A stretch of 43,230 nucleotides of DNA, taken from assembly GCA_947168655.1 (NCBI GenBank), contig CAMVMU010000010.1:1-43230 (forward strand). Reading direction: 5' to 3'. The notes beneath the pieces are model-generated. The model was given only the letters and a program-made list of their open reading frames with translations. It was not told where the DNA came from and searched no databases. A program made the position numbers and the translations under genes. This stretch comes from an uncultured Oscillospiraceae bacterium. Lineage in GTDB: Bacteria > Bacillota > Clostridia > Oscillospirales > Oscillospiraceae. Below are positions 25,639 to 33,523 of this stretch, one piece after another; position 1 is the stretch's first letter; the number at the start of each line of letters is the position of its first letter.

Positions 25639-26454
25639 ATGACCATCAAGGAATTTGCCGGACTCTGTGACTGCAATCCTCAGACATTGCGCTATTACGA
25701 CAGCGTAGATCTGCTCAAGCCAACGCGAGTGGATCGCTGGACGGGGTATCGCTATTATGAGGAGGAGCAGGCCCTCACTTTTGTGAAAATCAAGAATCTT
25801 CAGAGGGCGGGCTTCACCATCGAAGAGATCAAGGAGCTCCTTGATGCGGACAATTCTGTGATCTACCGGGCCTTTGAGGCGAAGATTGCCCAGGAGGAGC
25901 GGAGATTGCAGGAAATCAGAGAGATCCAGCGGTCATATCAGAACGAGATGAGCGAGATCCAGAAGAAAATCCAGGAGACGAAGGAGAAGATCGTGGACTC
26001 CATGCAGCGGTTTGACCCCTGCGAGGAGTTCGGGATCGACAGGCAGCAGTACGACGCAATCATCGGCAGCATCGAGCAGATGTTCAGGGAACTGGCTGTG
26101 AATCCCCCGGAGGAGATCGATTATGAGGAGTACCACCGGAGCGACGCTCCGGCGGAGGAAGAACGGTATTTGAATCTGCTGCAGGATCCCACCTGTGAAA
26201 TCGTGTATGAGCGCCACGGATGGGGCCACGTCAGGGAGTTCCTGGCGGATATCAGCGATCTGGAGAGCGGGGAGGAGTATGCCCTGTGCTTCCTGGTGGA
26301 TGATGAGAAGGACGCATATAATATGGCCTTTGCCAACACGATCTTGGGGGTTCTGCTGGAGAGAAACAAGGGGAAGAAGCTGAACCTGTCCTGCGATGTG
26401 GAGAATACCCGTGACGGGCAGAACCACTTCTGGCTGCTGAGACGGAAAAAGTGA
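25639..26454 (+). CDS. MerR family transcriptional regulator
   Basis: A 271-aa regulator. The N-terminal winged helix (TIKEFAGLCDCNPQTLRYYDSVDLLKPTRVDRWTGYRYY) is classic MerR, followed by a long coiled-coil dimerisation helix (about 85-125). The C-terminal effector part (about 150-271) is acidic and not clearly a GyrI-like domain. There is no cysteine set for metal sensing, so a small-molecule ligand is more likely. No obvious target gene follows; the convergent operon behind the terminator is on the other strand. Confidence 0.88.
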   Translation: MTIKEFAGLCDCNPQTLRYYDSVDLLKPTRVDRWTGYRYYEEEQALTFVKIKNLQRAGFTIEEIKELLDADNSVIYRAFEAKIAQEERRLQEIREIQRSYQNEMSEIQKKIQETKEKIVDSMQRFDPCEEFGIDRQQYDAIIGSIEQMFRELAVNPPEEIDYEEYHRSDAPAEEERYLNLLQDPTCEIVYERHGWGHVREFLADISDLESGEEYALCFLVDDEKDAYNMAFANTILGVLLERNKGKKLNLSCDVENTRDGQNHFWLLRRKK

Positions 26455-26477
26455 GACAAGCCGATTCGGCGGATAAA

Positions 26478-26511
26478 AAAGCGTGACAAGCAGTTTTGCT
26501 TGTCACGCTTT
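26478..26511. terminator. Bidirectional terminator between the MerR and AAA+ genes
   Basis: Perfect 15-bp stem AAAGCGTGACAAGCA with its complement and a gttt loop, with A/T-rich flanks on both sides. Confidence 0.9.
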
Positions 26512-26525
26512 GTAATTGCACCAAA

Positions 26526-27575
26526 TCAGTCAATCTTTCCTCTGGCGTGGAGCACGTCGTCCTCTGTGATGGTCATGAGATCCTCCCGGGTGATGTTCTC
26601 CATAGCAGCAAGGCGGTTGTTCTGCTGGACCAGGATGTTCTCAAAGATATTGCGGACGCCGCGGCCGTTGCCGAAGGTGTTGGGGTCCACGTTCTCCTCC
26701 ACAATATAATCCCGCACCAGCTCCTCCACACCGTCAGCCAAAGTGTAGAAGCCCTTCTTGCACTGCATCTTGAAAATGCCCATCATCTCATCGGGGGTGT
26801 AGTCGGCAAACTCCAGGAAGCGGTTGAAGCGGGACTCCAGGCCGGGGTTGGAGTGGATGAACTTGTGCATGAGATCGGTATAGCCCGCCACGATGACCAC
26901 CAGATCGTCCCGGTGGTCCTCCATGGCCTTCAGCACGGTATCAATGGCCTCCTGGCCGAAATCGTTCTCGCTGCGGCCGTTGAGGGCATAGGCCTCGTCG
27001 ATGAACAGCACGCCGCCCATGGCCTTCTCAATGACCTTGGAGGTCTTGATGGCGGTCTGGCCCACGTAGCCGGCCACCAGGCCGCTGCGGTCCACCTCCA
27101 CCAACTGCCCCTTGGACAAAATGCCCAGCGAGCGGTAGATCCGGGCCATCAACCGGGCGATCATGGTCTTGCCGGTGCCGGGATTGCCGGTGAACACCAT
27201 ATGGAGAGACATGTCCGTGGTGGGAAGATCGTGCTCCCGGCGCAGTTTGTAGACCTGCACCATGTTGATGAGGTTGCGGACCTCCTCCTTGATGGCGGTC
27301 AGGCCGATATAGCCGTCCAGCTCCTTGAGCAGGTCCTCAATGGGCTCCGGCGGAAGCTCCTCCTCCCGCACCTCCGGCTCCTTCTCCTTGCCGTCGGCGG
27401 TGGGGGGCTGGTCCTTTTTGACCTCGCCTGTGCTGGGAGCGGCGGGGCTGTCAGATTTGCCCACGTTGGCAAAAGGGGTGCCCCAGAAGTCGTTATCCAT
27501 GCGGCGGAGGTTGTTCTCCGTCATGGAGCGGATGACCTCCAGCTGCTGCAGGATGATAGAATCTTTCTTGTCCAT
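26526..27575 (-). CDS. AAA+ ATPase, SpoVK/CbbX-like
   Basis: A 349-aa protein. Residues 1-80 are low-complexity and acidic/proline-rich (probably disordered linker), followed by one AAA+ module. It has Walker A GNPGTGKT (130-137), pore loop GYVGQT (169-174), Walker B VLFIDE (189-194) and SRFNRF near 248-253 in the arginine-finger region. SpoVK/CbbX proteins are hexameric remodelling ATPases; the client is unknown here. It is the last gene of the rpe operon, 11 bp after the Gx transporter gene, with AAGGAG upstream of its ATG. Confidence 0.9.
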   Translation of the reverse strand: MDKKDSIILQQLEVIRSMTENNLRRMDNDFWGTPFANVGKSDSPAAPSTGEVKKDQPPTADGKEKEPEVREEELPPEPIEDLLKELDGYIGLTAIKEEVRNLINMVQVYKLRREHDLPTTDMSLHMVFTGNPGTGKTMIARLMARIYRSLGILSKGQLVEVDRSGLVAGYVGQTAIKTSKVIEKAMGGVLFIDEAYALNGRSENDFGQEAIDTVLKAMEDHRDDLVVIVAGYTDLMHKFIHSNPGLESRFNRFLEFADYTPDEMMGIFKMQCKKGFYTLADGVEELVRDYIVEENVDPNTFGNGRGVRNIFENILVQQNNRLAAMENITREDLMTITEDDVLHARGKID

Positions 27576-27586
27576 ATGGCTGCTCC

Positions 27587-28114
27587 TTATCTATAATCGG
27601 ATTGATTGGTCAGATGCAGGTGGGCCGTTGCCCGGAGGAGAAGACTCACCACGAAGCCGGTGAGCGTGCCGGTGATGAGGGCCACCGCCAGCAAAAAGGG
27701 GAGGTAGCCCACCACCATGGTGTTGCCCAGAGTGATCATTGCGGCCAGGATCTGGCCTGCGTTATGGGCGGCGGCGCCGCCCACGGAAACACCGTAGACC
27801 GACAGGCGGCGGCTGCGCTTGAGCAGGATCATCACGCCCATGGCGCACAATCCGCCCAGCAGGGAGAAGAGGAGGGCGGTGGCCGTGCCGGAGAAGAGAC
27901 CGCCCAGCAGGCAGCGCGTCACCAAAATGGCCAGCGCCTCCGGCGCGCCCAGCTCGTAGAGCGCGAACACGGTGACGATGTTGGCAAGACCCAGCTTCAC
28001 GCCCGGCAGCGGTACGATCAGAGATACGGGGAAAAGGTTTTCCAGGGTGCTCAGCCCCAAAGCCAGAGCCGCCAGGACGGCGCACAGAGCCAGTTTTTTT
28101 ACAGAAAACTTCAT
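27587..28114 (-). CDS. Gx transporter family membrane protein (heptaprenyl diphosphate synthase component I family)
   Basis: A 175-aa hydrophobic protein with about five membrane helices. LFPVSLIVPLPGVKLGLANIVTVFALYELG and GTATALLFSLLGGLCAMGVM match the Hpre_diP_synt_I/Gx family, related to ECF S components. The family's second common partner, a NusG domain II protein, is encoded immediately upstream, as in flavin-based extracellular electron transfer loci (EetB-like). It is probably a membrane component of a flavin or quinone redox system. The old synthase name is likely misleading. Confidence 0.88.
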   Translation of the reverse strand: MKFSVKKLALCAVLAALALGLSTLENLFPVSLIVPLPGVKLGLANIVTVFALYELGAPEALAILVTRCLLGGLFSGTATALLFSLLGGLCAMGVMILLKRSRRLSVYGVSVGGAAAHNAGQILAAMITLGNTMVVGYLPFLLAVALITGTLTGFVVSLLLRATAHLHLTNQSDYR

Positions 28115-28118
28115 ACGC

Positions 28119-28523
28119 TCACCCCACGATCACATCAGGCCCGTCTGTGCCGCTTTCCAGATGGATCACCACCTGGGCCGGCAGGCAGACCAGCGACTGC
28201 CCCGCCCGGCTGATGGGACCGGAGTGGACGCAATCCTGCCCGGGACAGTCACTGTGAAGGACTTCTACTTGACCCCCAGAGACCCGGACAGTCAGGGTAT
28301 AGCCGTTGTGGGAATAGGTGTGTTCCCCGGCAAAGGATGCCAGGGGAACGTGGTCCATCACCTCGCCGCCCACGGATACCACACAGGTGAGGGGGGCGTT
28401 GGTGCGGGCCTTCGGACCGTAGAATACCAGAGCGGTCAGCACGGCAAGGGCTGCCACCGCTGCGAATACCAGCGCATCCCAGGGAGTGGGACGGGTTTTA
28501 ACGGTTGAGGAGTTGGACTTCAT
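28119..28523 (-). CDS. NusG domain II-containing membrane-anchored protein (EetA-like)
   Basis: A 134-aa protein with one N-terminal transmembrane helix (about 16-35) and an extracytoplasmic NusG-II domain. The family motif CPGQDCVHSG...GQSLVCLPAQ is clear, including three conserved cysteines. Its ATG at 28523 overlaps the apbE end by 26 bp and follows AGGAGG at 8 nt spacing. Longer open frame to 28700 lies in apbE and lacks family sequence. Neighbours apbE and the Gx transporter suggest a role in extracytoplasmic flavin redox chemistry. Confidence 0.88.
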   Translation of the reverse strand: MKSNSSTVKTRPTPWDALVFAAVAALAVLTALVFYGPKARTNAPLTCVVSVGGEVMDHVPLASFAGEHTYSHNGYTLTVRVSGGQVEVLHSDCPGQDCVHSGPISRAGQSLVCLPAQVVIHLESGTDGPDVIVG

Positions 28524-29520
28524 AGGAGGCGTCCTCCTGCGGAACGAATTGATCGGCCAGCCCCGGCGTGCAGGCGATACGCCCGTCGGCGGTGACGAAT
28601 ACCGCCTCAAAGGCGTGATCGCCGGCCTGCTGCGACTCCCAGAAGCGGATGGCCGCCTCCTCGCCCATGACGTACAGGGCGGTGGAGTAGGCGTCGGCAC
28701 GGGTGCCGCTGGGGCACACCACCGTCACCGACAGCAGATCGCTTCGGGCGGGATACCCGGTGGCGGGGTCGATAATGTGTTGATAAACGGTGCCGTCCTC
28801 GGCGGTGAAATAGCGCTGATAACCGCCGGAGGTGACGGCGAAGGTGTCGGTGAGGGACAGCATACAGGCATAACCGTCGCCCTGCGGGTCCTGCACGGCC
28901 ACGTTCCAGGGCTTGCCGTCCGGGCGCTTGCCGCAGACGTACACGTTGCCGCCCAGAGAAACGGTGCCGCTTTTGATGCCGTGTTCCGCAAAAATCTCCG
29001 CCACCACATCGCTGGCGTAGCCCTTGGCAATGCCGCCCAGGTCGATGGCGCAGCCCACGTCCAGTGTGACGGCGCTGCCATCAACCGTCACATGATCACA
29101 GCCAATCAGGGGCAGCAGCGCGTCGATCTCTGCCTGGGAGGGAATATGGGGCGAATCGCTGTTGATAGCCCACAAATCCACCAGGGGAGCCACAGTGATG
29201 TCAAATGCGCCATCGGTTTCGGCGCTGAAGACCAGCGCCTCCGTGAGCAGCGCGGCGGTCTCGCTGTCTATGGCTGCTCTGCCGCTGTGGTTCACCGCCC
29301 GGATTTCACTGCCCTCCCGGGTGCGGGAGAGCCGCTGCTCCAGGTCATTGATGGCCCGGGCGGATTCTGTCAGCGCATCGCTTGCCTCGTCCCCATAGGC
29401 CACCAGCGTCATGTATGTGTCCATGGCGAACAGGCTGAATTCCGCTTTTTCCGGCGCGCCGCAGGCGGCGAGGCCCCAAAGCATGGCGGCAGCCAAAAGG
29501 ACGGCGAATAGCTTTTTCAT
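28498..29520 (-). CDS. apbE: FAD:protein FMN transferase (ApbE) lipoprotein
   Basis: A 340-aa extracytoplasmic enzyme that attaches FMN covalently to threonine or serine of target proteins. The signal peptide MKKLFAVLLAAAMLWGLAAC ends in a lipobox with Cys at about residue 20. Catalytic-domain landmarks are FAMDTYMTL, DLGGIAKGYA, TSGGYQRYF, HIIDPATGYPA and DAYSTALYVMG. The ATG at 29520 follows GAGG; a GTG at 29529 is too close to the recR stop. No obvious flavinylated substrate (RnfG/D, NqrC, FMN-binding lipoprotein) is encoded in the window. Confidence 0.95.
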   Translation of the reverse strand: MKKLFAVLLAAAMLWGLAACGAPEKAEFSLFAMDTYMTLVAYGDEASDALTESARAINDLEQRLSRTREGSEIRAVNHSGRAAIDSETAALLTEALVFSAETDGAFDITVAPLVDLWAINSDSPHIPSQAEIDALLPLIGCDHVTVDGSAVTLDVGCAIDLGGIAKGYASDVVAEIFAEHGIKSGTVSLGGNVYVCGKRPDGKPWNVAVQDPQGDGYACMLSLTDTFAVTSGGYQRYFTAEDGTVYQHIIDPATGYPARSDLLSVTVVCPSGTRADAYSTALYVMGEEAAIRFWESQQAGDHAFEAVFVTADGRIACTPGLADQFVPQEDASYEVQLLNR

Positions 29521-29525
29521 GATCC

Positions 29526-30125
29526 TCACAGCTCCTGCCGGCCGGCCAGGGCACGCATCAGCGTGGCGTCATCGGCATATTCCAAGTGGCTGCCCACGGG
29601 AATACCGTAGGCCAGACGCGTCACCTTGACGCCAAAGGGCTTGAGAAGCCGGGAGATGTAAAGGGCGGTGGCTTCACCCTCTGTGTCCGGGTTGGTGGCC
29701 ATGATGACCTCCTGGATGCCGCCGGCAGCCACACGGTCCAGCAGGGACTTGATGTGCAGATCGTCGGGACCTACGTGGTTCATGGGGCTCAGCACCCCGT
29801 GGAGCACGTGGTAGCGGCCGTTGAACTCCCGGGATCGCTCAATGGCCACCACGTCCCGGGAATCGGCCACCACGCAGATGGTGGATTCGTCCCGGCGGGG
29901 AGAGGCGCAGATGGGGCACAGACCGCCCTCGGTGAGGTTCTGGCAGACGGGGCACAGCGTCACGCTCTTCTTGGCAGCCACAATGGCATCGGCAAATTCC
30001 TGGGCGTCCTCCATAGGCAGATCCAGCACGTGAAAGGCAAGGCGCTGGGCGCTCTTGCCGCCGATGCCCGGCAGGCGGGCAAATTGTTCCACCAGTTTTT
30101 CCAGCGGTGCGGGGAAATATTCCAT
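29526..30125 (-). CDS. recR: Recombination mediator RecR
   Basis: A 199-aa DNA-repair protein that acts with RecF/RecO in gap repair. It has the helix-hairpin-helix (LARLPGIGGKSAQRLA-type, residues 16-30), the zinc finger CPVCQNLTEGGLCPIC and the Toprim domain with CVVADSRDV and ATNPDTEGEATALY. It is 5 bp downstream of rpe and 5 bp upstream of apbE, so it is in the middle of the operon. Its usual partner dnaX is not in the window. Confidence 0.97.
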   Translation of the reverse strand: MEYFPAPLEKLVEQFARLPGIGGKSAQRLAFHVLDLPMEDAQEFADAIVAAKKSVTLCPVCQNLTEGGLCPICASPRRDESTICVVADSRDVVAIERSREFNGRYHVLHGVLSPMNHVGPDDLHIKSLLDRVAAGGIQEVIMATNPDTEGEATALYISRLLKPFGVKVTRLAYGIPVGSHLEYADDATLMRALAGRQEL

Positions 30126-30129
30126 CGGA

Positions 30130-30774
30130 TCAACCTCTCAACTCACGGATTCTGGCCTCGATATCCGGGGCCTTGTATACGGCGCTGCCCGCCACCAGCA
30201 CGTTGGCACCGGAGGCCACGCAGACGCGGGCGGTAACAGGATCCACGCCGCCGTCCACCTCCAGTTCACAGGAGGGGTTGAGGGCGTCGATATAGCCGCG
30301 GATCTGAGCCACCTTGGGCATCATGTCGGCCATAAACTTCTGCCCGCCGAAGCCGGGTTCCACCGTCATCACCAGCACCATGTCCACCTGGTCGATGAAG
30401 GGCAGCACGGCGCTGGCCGGGGTTTTGGGCTTTACCACCACGCCGGCGCGTTTCCCCCTGGCGTGGATCTTCTCTATGGCCGTATGAATATTCTCCTCCG
30501 TGTCGGCCTCCACGTGGCAGGTGACGAGATCGGCCCCGGCGTCGCAGAACTGCTCCACGTAGCGCACGGGCCGGTCGATCATCAGGTGTACGTCCAGCGG
30601 CAGATCGGTCACCGGGCGGATGGACTTCACCACCGGAATGCCAATGGAGATATTGGGCACGAACAGCCCGTCCATCACGTCCACGTGGACGTAATCGGCG
30701 GTGGAAATGGCTTCGATATCCCGCTGGAGATTGGCAAAGTCAGCGGACAGAATGGAGGGGGCGATCTTGATCAT
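30130..30774 (-). CDS. rpe: Ribulose-phosphate 3-epimerase
   Basis: A 214-aa TIM-barrel enzyme interconverting ribulose 5-phosphate and xylulose 5-phosphate. Motifs are APSILSADFANL at the N-terminus, HVDVMDGLFVPNISIG, LDVHLMIDRP, VLVMTVEPGFGGQKF and LEVDGGVDP. It is the first gene of a six-gene leftward operon (rpe, recR, apbE, NusG-II, Gx, AAA+). Its transcript carries a leader of about 186 nt. Confidence 0.97.
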   Translation of the reverse strand: MIKIAPSILSADFANLQRDIEAISTADYVHVDVMDGLFVPNISIGIPVVKSIRPVTDLPLDVHLMIDRPVRYVEQFCDAGADLVTCHVEADTEENIHTAIEKIHARGKRAGVVVKPKTPASAVLPFIDQVDMVLVMTVEPGFGGQKFMADMMPKVAQIRGYIDALNPSCELEVDGGVDPVTARVCVASGANVLVAGSAVYKAPDIEARIRELRG

Positions 30775-30961
30775 AACAGGACAGTCCTTTCCCAGAATTG
30801 CACCGCTGCCGCAGCCCCGGCATAGGATACCCTAAGCGGGTGCAGGCGGCTCCGGCGTCTCCAACGCAGCACGGTTCGCCCCGGCCGGGACGCTGCCGCA
30901 CCGCTTTTCAGATAGGGGCCGGTGGGCGCATGTCTGCCGGCCCCAATGTGCATAATAATAC
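30775..30961 (-). other. Long GC-rich structured leader of rpe, function unknown
   Basis: The interval between the predicted transcript start (about 30961) and the rpe ATG contains no convincing gene. The RNA can form a GGGGCCGG/CCGGCCCC hairpin near 30915-30944, and a multibranch fold further down whose outer helix is GGUGC with GCACC and whose inner hairpins include GCGU/ACGC. I recognise no known riboswitch, SRP or 6S consensus. A 64-codon open frame here has no ribosome site and is probably not translated. Confidence 0.35.
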
Positions 30962-30967
30962 ACATAC

Positions 30968-30996
30968 ATTATACCAATTTGGCCGGCAGATTGCAA
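30968..30996 (-). promoter_or_regulatory. Promoter of the rpe operon, flanked by an inverted repeat
   Basis: TTGCAA (30991-30996), 17 bp, TATAAT (30968-30973) with TGG as an extended -10. GGCCGGCAGA (30981-30990) fills the spacer and its perfect complement TCTGCCGGCC lies at 30933-30942, about 20-28 nt into the transcript. This could be a two-site operator. Confidence 0.7.
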
Positions 30997-31066
30997 CGGA
31001 GAATGCGGAAAAGAGGATCACTTTCCGACAAATAGTGTCCAAACTGTTAATTTTGATCCTGCCCTC

Positions 31067-31095
31067 TTTACGGGTGGGCTGTTTTTTTGTAAAAT
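31067..31095 (+). promoter_or_regulatory. Possible promoter of the zinc-ribbon membrane protein gene
   Basis: TTTACG (31067-31072), 17 bp, TAAAAT (31090-31095). It overlaps a weak GCCC/GGGC hairpin followed by seven Ts (31061-31088), so a terminator-like reading is possible. The rest of 30997-31066 holds nothing I recognise. Confidence 0.4.
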
Positions 31096-31131
31096 ACATT
31101 TGTTATTTCATGAGGGGGAGGAAACGGACCC

Positions 31132-31557
31132 GTGAGTTTTTTGCAGCGAGTCGGCAATGCTGTTTCCCGTTTTATGTACGGCCGAAACGGGATGGATCAG
31201 CTGGGATTGTGCATGGTCTGGCTGCTGATTGCCGTCAACGTGGCCGGCATTTTTCTGCGGTCCGGGCTCATCAGCGCCGTTTTCAGCATTTTGTCCACGC
31301 TGCTGGTCGTCTGCATGCTGTTCCGCTTTTTCTCCCGCAACCTCTACCGCCGCCGCGCGGAGAATGGGGCATTCCTTAACAAGGTCTGGTATCCGGTTCA
31401 GCGCCGCTTCTCCAACGCCAGGAATCAGGCGCGGGACAAAGAGCATCGGTACTTCACCTGCGACCGCTGCCGGGCTGTGTGCCGTGTTCCCCGGGGCAAG
31501 GGCCATATCATCATCACCTGTCCCTGCTGCGGCAACCAGATCCACGCCAAAAGCTGA
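31132..31557 (+). CDS. Hypothetical membrane protein with C-terminal zinc ribbon
   Basis: A 141-aa protein starting at a GTG that follows GAGGGGGAGGA. Two hydrophobic helices (about 22-42 and 46-64) are followed by a basic stretch RRFSNARNQARDKEH and a cytoplasmic zinc ribbon FTCDRCRAVCRVPRGKGHIIITCPCCGNQIHAKS, with two CxxC knuckles. Function is unknown. It is a single-gene unit with its own terminator. Confidence 0.85.
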   Translation: MSFLQRVGNAVSRFMYGRNGMDQLGLCMVWLLIAVNVAGIFLRSGLISAVFSILSTLLVVCMLFRFFSRNLYRRRAENGAFLNKVWYPVQRRFSNARNQARDKEHRYFTCDRCRAVCRVPRGKGHIIITCPCCGNQIHAKS

Positions 31558-31567
31558 TCACTGTTTC

Positions 31568-31594
31568 AACGCTCCCCTACCGGGGAGCGTTTTT
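31568..31594 (+). terminator. Terminator of the zinc-ribbon protein gene
   Basis: Perfect 10-bp stem AACGCTCCCC/GGGGAGCGTT with a 4-nt loop, followed by TTTT. Confidence 0.9.
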
Positions 31595-31595
31595 C

Positions 31596-31624
31596 TTGAC
31601 GGGACCAACCAGGCAGAGTAAAAT
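31596..31624 (+). promoter_or_regulatory. Promoter of the ABC exporter-thioesterase operon
   Basis: TTGACG (31596-31601), 17 bp, TAAAAT (31619-31624), directly after the preceding terminator. Confidence 0.75.
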
Positions 31625-31654
31625 AATGCCACAAGAGAGAAAGGGGTGAGCGCA

Positions 31655-33523
31655 ATGTCCCCTCCCAACGGAAGATCCTTCGGTCCCCGGGGCTTTTTGA
31701 CCGATGAAGAGAAGAAGAGTCGTCCCAAGGTGTCCGGTGCGCTGATCCGGCGAATTCTATCCTATCTGCGGCCATACTGGTTCCAGTTCGTGCTGGTGTT
31801 TATCGCCATTCTGCTCTCGGCGGTGATTGGCCTGCGGCCCAGTATCATCACCGGACAGATTGCCGATGAGATCCAGGCAGGCGGCAGCATGGCAAAATTG
31901 GTAAGGCTGCTGCTCTATGCCTTCCTGGCACTGGCCGCCTCTCAAATCATCGGCGTGCTGGAGAGCTATATCAACGCCTGGATCTCCCAGAAAATCATCT
32001 TCGACATGAAGAACCAGATGTACGATCACCTCCAGCACATGCCCCACGCTTTTTTCACCTCGGAGAAGCAGGGGGATATCATCACCCGCATGAACACCGA
32101 TATCAGCGGCGTCAGTTCCGTGATCTCCGGCACCCTCAGCAGCATTGTCAGCAACCTGGCAGTGGTGGTGACCACGTTGGTAGCCCTGTTTACGATGAGC
32201 TGGCGTCTGGCCCTGGTGGGCATTGTGGTGATCCCGCTGCTGATCCTGCCCACGCGGCGGGTGGGCAAAACGCGATGGAAGATACTCAGCGACAGCCAGG
32301 CCAAGAACGACGAGATCAACCAGCTGGTCAACGAGACCCTGTCCGTCAGCGGTTCGCTGCTGGTGAAGCTGTTTACCCGGGAGCAGCGGGAGTATGAGCG
32401 GTTCGTCACTGTCAACGGTGAAGTGACGGATCTGCAGCTCAAGGAGCAGCGCAGCGGCAAGTGGTTCCGGGTGGTCATGGGTATGTTCACCCAGCTTGCC
32501 CCCCTGCTGATTTACTTTGCCGGCGGCTACTTCATCATCGCCCAGGCGGACACGACGCTGAAGGTCGGCACCATCATCGCCATGGTGGCGCTGGTAAACC
32601 GGCTGTATCGGCCCGTGGAATCGCTGCTGAACATCCACGTGGACTTCACCCGGTCCCTGGCCCTGTTCACCCGCATTTTTGACTACTTTGACCTGCCCAA
32701 TCCCATCCGGTCTCCGGAGAACGGCAAAAAGCCGGACGTCACCGATGCGGACGTGGCGTACGACCACGTGGCTTTCTCCTATGACCCGGAAAAGCCTCTG
32801 CTGACGGACATCCACTTCACCGTGCCCGGCGGGAAGATGTACGCCATTGTGGGCGCATCCGGTTCCGGCAAGTCCACGGTGGTGAACCTGATCCCCCGGC
32901 TGTACGATGTGACAAGCGGTGCAGTGCGCATCGGCGGCGTGGATGTGCGGGACTTTGATTTGACCTATCTGCGTCAGCAGATCGGCGTGGTGACACAGGA
33001 GACGTACCTTTTCAACGGAACCATCCGGGAGAACCTGCTCTACGCCAACGAGAGCGCCACCCAGTCGGACCTGGAACGGGCCTGCACCATCGCCAATCTC
33101 CACGACTTTATCGCCGCCCAGCCGGACGGTTACGACACCGTGGTGGGCAACCGGGGACTCAAGCTCTCCGGCGGCGAGAAGCAGCGCCTCTCCATCGCAC
33201 GGGTGATCCTGAAGGATCCGAAGATCCTGATCCTGGATGAGGCCACGTCGGCTCTGGACTCCATCTCCGAAAACGCCATTCAGGACGCGCTGGAGGTGCT
33301 GATGGAGGGACGGACCAGTATCGTCATCGCCCACCGTCTCAGCACCATCCTCAAGGCCGACCGCATCCTGGTGGTGCGTGACGGCGTTATTGCCGAGGAG
33401 GGCACCCACGAGGAGCTGCTGGCCCTGGGCGGCACATATCGGGAATTGTATGAAACCCAGTTCCGCAAGGTACTGGAATATGAAACGGAGCATGAAAAAC
33501 ATGGAGAACACACTGAAACGTAA
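31655..33523 (+). CDS. ABC transporter ATP-binding protein/permease (exporter, MsbA/MdlB-like)
   Basis: A 622-aa fused half-transporter that works as a homodimer or with a partner. An N-terminal transmembrane domain (about residues 35-340, six helices) is followed by a nucleotide-binding domain with Walker A GASGSGKST, Q-loop GVVTQETYLF, signature LSGGEKQR, Walker B ILILDEATSALD and the H-loop IAHRLST. The ATG at 31655 follows AAGGGG; an upstream in-frame GTG at 31646 overlaps that site. No second half-transporter is adjacent. The substrate is unknown; the following thioesterase hints at lipids. Confidence 0.93.
   Translation: MSPPNGRSFGPRGFLTDEEKKSRPKVSGALIRRILSYLRPYWFQFVLVFIAILLSAVIGLRPSIITGQIADEIQAGGSMAKLVRLLLYAFLALAASQIIGVLESYINAWISQKIIFDMKNQMYDHLQHMPHAFFTSEKQGDIITRMNTDISGVSSVISGTLSSIVSNLAVVVTTLVALFTMSWRLALVGIVVIPLLILPTRRVGKTRWKILSDSQAKNDEINQLVNETLSVSGSLLVKLFTREQREYERFVTVNGEVTDLQLKEQRSGKWFRVVMGMFTQLAPLLIYFAGGYFIIAQADTTLKVGTIIAMVALVNRLYRPVESLLNIHVDFTRSLALFTRIFDYFDLPNPIRSPENGKKPDVTDADVAYDHVAFSYDPEKPLLTDIHFTVPGGKMYAIVGASGSGKSTVVNLIPRLYDVTSGAVRIGGVDVRDFDLTYLRQQIGVVTQETYLFNGTIRENLLYANESATQSDLERACTIANLHDFIAAQPDGYDTVVGNRGLKLSGGEKQRLSIARVILKDPKILILDEATSALDSISENAIQDALEVLMEGRTSIVIAHRLSTILKADRILVVRDGVIAEEGTHEELLALGGTYRELYETQFRKVLEYETEHEKHGEHTET

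Noticed and set aside
30771-30965. 64-codon open frame in the rpe leader
   Set aside because: It starts within 4 nt of the predicted transcript start, has no ribosome site and has a low-complexity Arg/Ala composition.
31061-31088. GCCC/GGGC hairpin with seven Ts as a terminator or attenuator
   Set aside because: The stem is only 4 bp and no gene on that strand ends upstream; it overlaps a plausible promoter.
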